DNA of 64,000 nt from Pseudomonas sp. Q11 (GTDB taxonomy: Bacteria > Pseudomonadota > Gammaproteobacteria > Pseudomonadales > Pseudomonadaceae), in NCBI RefSeq assembly GCF_024494355.1, contig NZ_JAKNQY010000030.1, forward strand, positions 1-64,000, read 5' to 3'. Positions 61,407 through 64,000 of the stretch are shown piece by piece (the first letter of the stretch is position 1; each line of letters begins with the position of its first letter). Position numbers and translations under genes: made by a program. The notes under the pieces are model-generated. The model was not told where the DNA came from and made no database searches. It worked only from the letters and a program-made list of their open reading frames with translations.

Positions 61407-62125
61407 TAGCGAAAAGTGTCGGCCGCACCCCGTGACAGCCGGTATTCCAGCGGTTGACGGTCGTAGCCCAGGGCCACCCGCTCGACCACAACCACTGGGC
61501 TGCCGGCCGTAACTCCGAGCGTGGCGGCCAGTGGCTCGTCGGCCGAGGCGACGGTGAGGGTTTCCCGCGCTGATGCGACGCGCATGCCGCAGCGTTCTTC
61601 GTAGAAAGGGTAGAGCAGGGTGCCGAAGTCGTTCAGGTCGGTGTCGAGCAGGGCGCCGAAGCGTGCGGCTGGCAGCCAGATTTGCTCGTGGAACAGCGGC
61701 CGGCCGTCCATGAGGCGCAGGCGCTCCAGGCGGATGGTGGAGTCGTGCCCGGTCAGATTCAGCGCCTGGCGCACGTGGGCGTCCGGGGTTTCCTGGGTGC
61801 GACTCAGTATGCGGCTTTGCGGCACTTGCGATTGACCGCTGGCATCGACCTGACGAAAGAAACGAAACAGTGAACCGTCGAAGTTGGGCCGGCGCACGAA
61901 CGTGCCACGGCCCTGGGCGCGCAGCAGCAGTCCTTCCCCAACCAGCGTTTCCACCGCCTTGCGCACCGTGCCCACTGCCACGCCGTAGTGACGGGTCAGC
62001 TCTGCCTCGGTGGGAATGGCTTCACCGGGCAGCCATTCACCTGCGGCGATCTTCGCCAGCATCTCCTCGCGCAGTCGTTGATAGAGCGGCAGTCGCTCGT
62101 CATGTCCAAGGTGTGTAAGGGCCAT
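61388..62125 (-). CDS. HutC-type GntR regulator (UTRA domain)
   Basis: A 245-aa regulator with an N-terminal GntR winged helix (about residues 10-75; PTEAELTRHYGVAVGTVRKAVETL) and a UTRA ligand domain (about residues 95-240; LERLRLMDGRPLFHEQIWL). The last 19 bp overlap the end of the DapF-like gene, tail to tail. It is divergent from the amidohydrolase/permease unit, which it most likely represses. Confidence 0.88.
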   Translation of the reverse strand: MALTHLGHDERLPLYQRLREEMLAKIAAGEWLPGEAIPTEAELTRHYGVAVGTVRKAVETLVGEGLLLRAQGRGTFVRRPNFDGSLFRFFRQVDASGQSQVPQSRILSRTQETPDAHVRQALNLTGHDSTIRLERLRLMDGRPLFHEQIWLPAARFGALLDTDLNDFGTLLYPFYEERCGMRVASARETLTVASADEPLAATLGVTAGSPVVVVERVALGYDRQPLEYRLSRGAADTFRYQVEIC

Positions 62126-62192
62126 ACCGTCAATCCGATTCCAAGCAATGCGCCACTTTACCTCACTGGGCGCGTTGACAGGGATGGTTGTT

Positions 62193-62249
62193 TATAGATA
62201 TGGTCATTCAGTCATCTATATGAATTTCGGGTCTGTAAATCATCTTACA
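62193..62249. promoter_or_regulatory. two palindromes between GntR and the amidohydrolase gene
   Basis: TATAGAT (62193-62199) and ATCTATA (62214-62220) form an inverted pair 14 bases apart; TGTAA-N6-TTACA lies at 62234-62249. They occupy the centre of the 167-bp divergent promoter region and are candidate GntR operators. Confidence 0.45.
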
Positions 62250-62292
62250 TACCTGGCGGGCTCCCACAAAAATCAACAAAGGCAGCTTCCTG

Positions 62293-63117
62293 ATGTCCCT
62301 GTCGTTCGAAGGCATAGATACTCACGCCCACATATTCCGGCATGACTTGCCCATGGCGAGTGATCGCCGCTACAGCCCTGATTACGACGCCTTGGCCGAG
62401 CACTATCTGGGGCACCTGGATCTCTGCAACCTTGCCCGAGGCGTGCTTATCCAGCCGAGCTTCTTGGGAACCGACAACCGTTTTATGGTCGAGGCCCTGC
62501 AACGTTACCCGGAGCGCTTGCGAGGCATCGCGGTGGTCGAGCCGGACATCGAGGATGCGCAGCTCCAAGCATTGGCCCAGGCTGGTGTGGTAGGCGTTCG
62601 CTTGAATCTGATCGGCAAGGCGCCGCAGGACTACATCGATGCACGTTGGCAGACTTTTTACCAGCGACTGGCCCGGCTTGGCTGGCAGGTTGAGATCCAG
62701 TGTGGCTTCGACACCTTGGCCCTGGTTGTACCGTTCGTTCTGGCGAGCGGGGTCACGGTGGTCGTGGACCACTTTGGTCTTCCGTCCAATGGTATCGACC
62801 CCAATAACCCCGCCCATCACGGCTTCCTGACCTTGCTCGGCGAGGACCGGCTGTGGGTCAAGTTGTCTGCCGCCTATCGCAGCCAGTCAGACCTGCCCCG
62901 CGCGGTTGGCGTGTTGGCGCAATTGCGCCAGGCGTGTGGCGGTATCGATCGTTTTGTCTGGGGCAGCGATTGGCCCCATACCCAGTTCGAGTCGCGCACC
63001 GGCTACGACGCGCAACTGGCCTTTCTGCACGCCCTGTTTCCCGATCCGGTGGAGCGCCGGCAGGTGTTGGTGGATAACCCCACGATACTGTTCGGCTTTG
63101 CTGCGTCGACGCGTTGA
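62293..63117 (+). CDS. amidohydrolase, 2-pyrone-4,6-dicarboxylate hydrolase-like
   Basis: A 274-aa TIM-barrel hydrolase of the amidohydrolase superfamily. Metal-site motifs are GIDTHAHIFR, VVDHFGLP and WGSDWPHTQ. The size and the Asp/His pattern resemble LigI/PDC-hydrolase relatives, which open lactones or cyclic acids. With a MatC-type dicarboxylate permease 34 bp downstream and a divergent GntR regulator, it probably starts breakdown of an imported organic acid. The substrate is unknown. Confidence 0.83.
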   Translation: MSLSFEGIDTHAHIFRHDLPMASDRRYSPDYDALAEHYLGHLDLCNLARGVLIQPSFLGTDNRFMVEALQRYPERLRGIAVVEPDIEDAQLQALAQAGVVGVRLNLIGKAPQDYIDARWQTFYQRLARLGWQVEIQCGFDTLALVVPFVLASGVTVVVDHFGLPSNGIDPNNPAHHGFLTLLGEDRLWVKLSAAYRSQSDLPRAVGVLAQLRQACGGIDRFVWGSDWPHTQFESRTGYDAQLAFLHALFPDPVERRQVLVDNPTILFGFAASTR

Positions 63118-63151
63118 ACTTCCCATAACAAAATAATACGGAACACACATC

Positions 63152-64000
63152 ATGATGAGCCTGTACGTCGTCGCCGCGATCGTTCTTGCTGTCGCGCTGG
63201 GATACACCACCAAAATCAACATCGGCCTGTTCGCCATCGCCTTTGCCTATCTCCTGGGCTGCTTCGGCATGGGCTTGAGTCCTTCTGAAATCATCGGCAT
63301 GTGGCCGCTGAAGATTTTCTTCATCATCTTCTCGGTCTGCCTGTTCTACAGCTTCGCCATCGTCAACGGCACGCTGGAGAAACTGGCCGAACACCTGCTC
63401 TATCTTTGTCGTAACGTGCCGCACCTATTGCCTTATGCGGTGTTCCTGACCGCTTGCCTGATTGCCGGGCTCGGCGCGGGTTATTACACGGTGTTGGCCT
63501 TCATGGCCCCGCTGACGCTGCTGCTGTGCCAGCGCACGGGCATGAGCCTGATACTCGGTGGCATGGCGGTGAACTACGGGGCCCTGGGCGGTGCCAACTT
63601 CGTTTCCAGCCAGAGCGGCATCATCTTCCGTGGCCTGATGACCGGCCTGGGGGTTCCCGAAAGTGAAGCCTTCATCAATGGCCTGGCGATCTTTGCCAGC
63701 ACCATGGTCATTCCACTGGTGGTCATCACCGCGTTCGTGTTCTTCGCCGGCCACGGCCGTGCGCTGAAGAACGCGGCGGTCGCGATCGAGACGCCGAGCC
63801 CGCTCAACCGTGAGCAGAGAATCACCTTGTGGCTGACCTTGCTGATGATGCTGATCGTGTTGGCCGGCCCCATCGCGCACATCCTGTTCCCGGACAATGC
63901 GACGGTGACGTTCGTCAACTCGAAGGTGGACATCGGCCTGATCGCCAGCGTGTTCTCGGTGATCGCGCTGATGCTCAAGCTCGGCGACGAGCGCAAAGCC
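63152..64000 (+). CDS. MatC-type permease, truncated by the window end
   Basis: An incomplete frame of 283 codons from ATG 63152 (a second ATG follows at once) to the last base, without a stop. Many membrane helices; the start MMSLYVVAAIVLAVALGYTT and segments LGAGYYTVLAFMAPLTLLL and GALGGANFVSSQSGIIFRGL match the dicarboxylate carrier MatC/SLC13-like family. It is co-directional with the amidohydrolase gene. Confidence 0.82.
   Translation, partial: MMSLYVVAAIVLAVALGYTTKINIGLFAIAFAYLLGCFGMGLSPSEIIGMWPLKIFFIIFSVCLFYSFAIVNGTLEKLAEHLLYLCRNVPHLLPYAVFLTACLIAGLGAGYYTVLAFMAPLTLLLCQRTGMSLILGGMAVNYGALGGANFVSSQSGIIFRGLMTGLGVPESEAFINGLAIFASTMVIPLVVITAFVFFAGHGRALKNAAVAIETPSPLNREQRITLWLTLLMMLIVLAGPIAHILFPDNATVTFVNSKVDIGLIASVFSVIALMLKLGDERKA

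Noticed and set aside
62234..62249. GacA box (TGTAAG-N6-CTTACA)
   Set aside because: TGTAA-N6-TTACA is two bases shorter than the GacA site and has no sRNA downstream; a GntR operator is more likely.

Overview
The window is chromosomal DNA of a Pseudomonas, most likely of the fluorescens group. The gene order rne / rluC-HAD-sppA / maf / yceD-rpmF-plsX-fabD-fabG-acpP-fabF-pabC-mltG-tmk-holB-pilZ-tatD is the familiar Pseudomonas core block. The high GC content, GTG/TTG starts, the recurring REP hairpin built on GTGGGAGCGAGCCTGCTCGC, and an RgsA-type sRNA between tatD and a TetR gene all fit. I see no prophage, insertion sequence, CRISPR array or plasmid gene. The species assignment is an inference.

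Layout. 0.1-19.7 kb: RNA processing (RNase E on the minus strand with a leader of about 630 nt, RluC), then fatty-acid/phospholipid synthesis, folate (PabC), murein (MltG), DNA synthesis (Tmk, HolB), PilZ and TatD, the sRNA rgsA (minus strand), a TetR regulator and a MoaA paralogue. 19.9-21.1 kb: a DUF4823 lipoprotein and a DUF1285 protein. 21.2-35.5 kb: a D-galactose/D-galactonate catabolic region (GntR regulator, SMP-30 lactonase, SDR dehydrogenase, AraFGH-type ABC importer, DgoK, DgoA, DgoD, MFS transporter, IclR regulator). It is interrupted at 27.7-30.2 kb by a tandem REP array and four unrelated genes. 35.5-37.7 kb: zinc alcohol dehydrogenase and divergent AraC regulator. 37.8-41.7 kb: ETF-ubiquinone oxidoreductase divergent from etfBA, with a PsrA-type box. 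41.8-49.1 kb: periplasmic binding protein, DUF4398/OmpA lipoprotein pair, MocR regulator, several small proteins, RraB and a c-type cytochrome. 49.5-56.6 kb: thiolase/FadB-like pair, glutamine-amidotransferase-like protein, CorA, PlsC and a crotonase. 56.9 kb: tRNA-Ser(GGA). 57.2-64 kb: accessory enzymes, a divergent DapF homologue, and a GntR/amidohydrolase/MatC-type permease unit cut by the window end.

How the genes work together. The galactose genes supply a whole De Ley-Doudoroff route: ABC uptake, oxidation at C1, lactone opening, dehydration by DgoD (D183, E209, E235, H185 and H285 all present), phosphorylation by DgoK and aldol cleavage by DgoA. Two copies of one promoter (TCCCA-N5-TGGGA palindrome centred about 58 bp before the predicted start, then TTGAGA-18 bp-TATAGT) sit before the dehydrogenase and before dgoK. 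A different palindrome, AATCAT-N3-ATGATT, precedes the GntR gene, and a variant precedes the importer.

The most striking signal is that the sRNA rgsA is complementary to the Shine-Dalgarno region of acpP in the same window (20 pairs with two single-base bulges). Other points to check are the DapF homologue that has lost its second catalytic cysteine, the apparently leaderless yceD and rluC transcripts, and the operators of the end-of-window catabolic unit.
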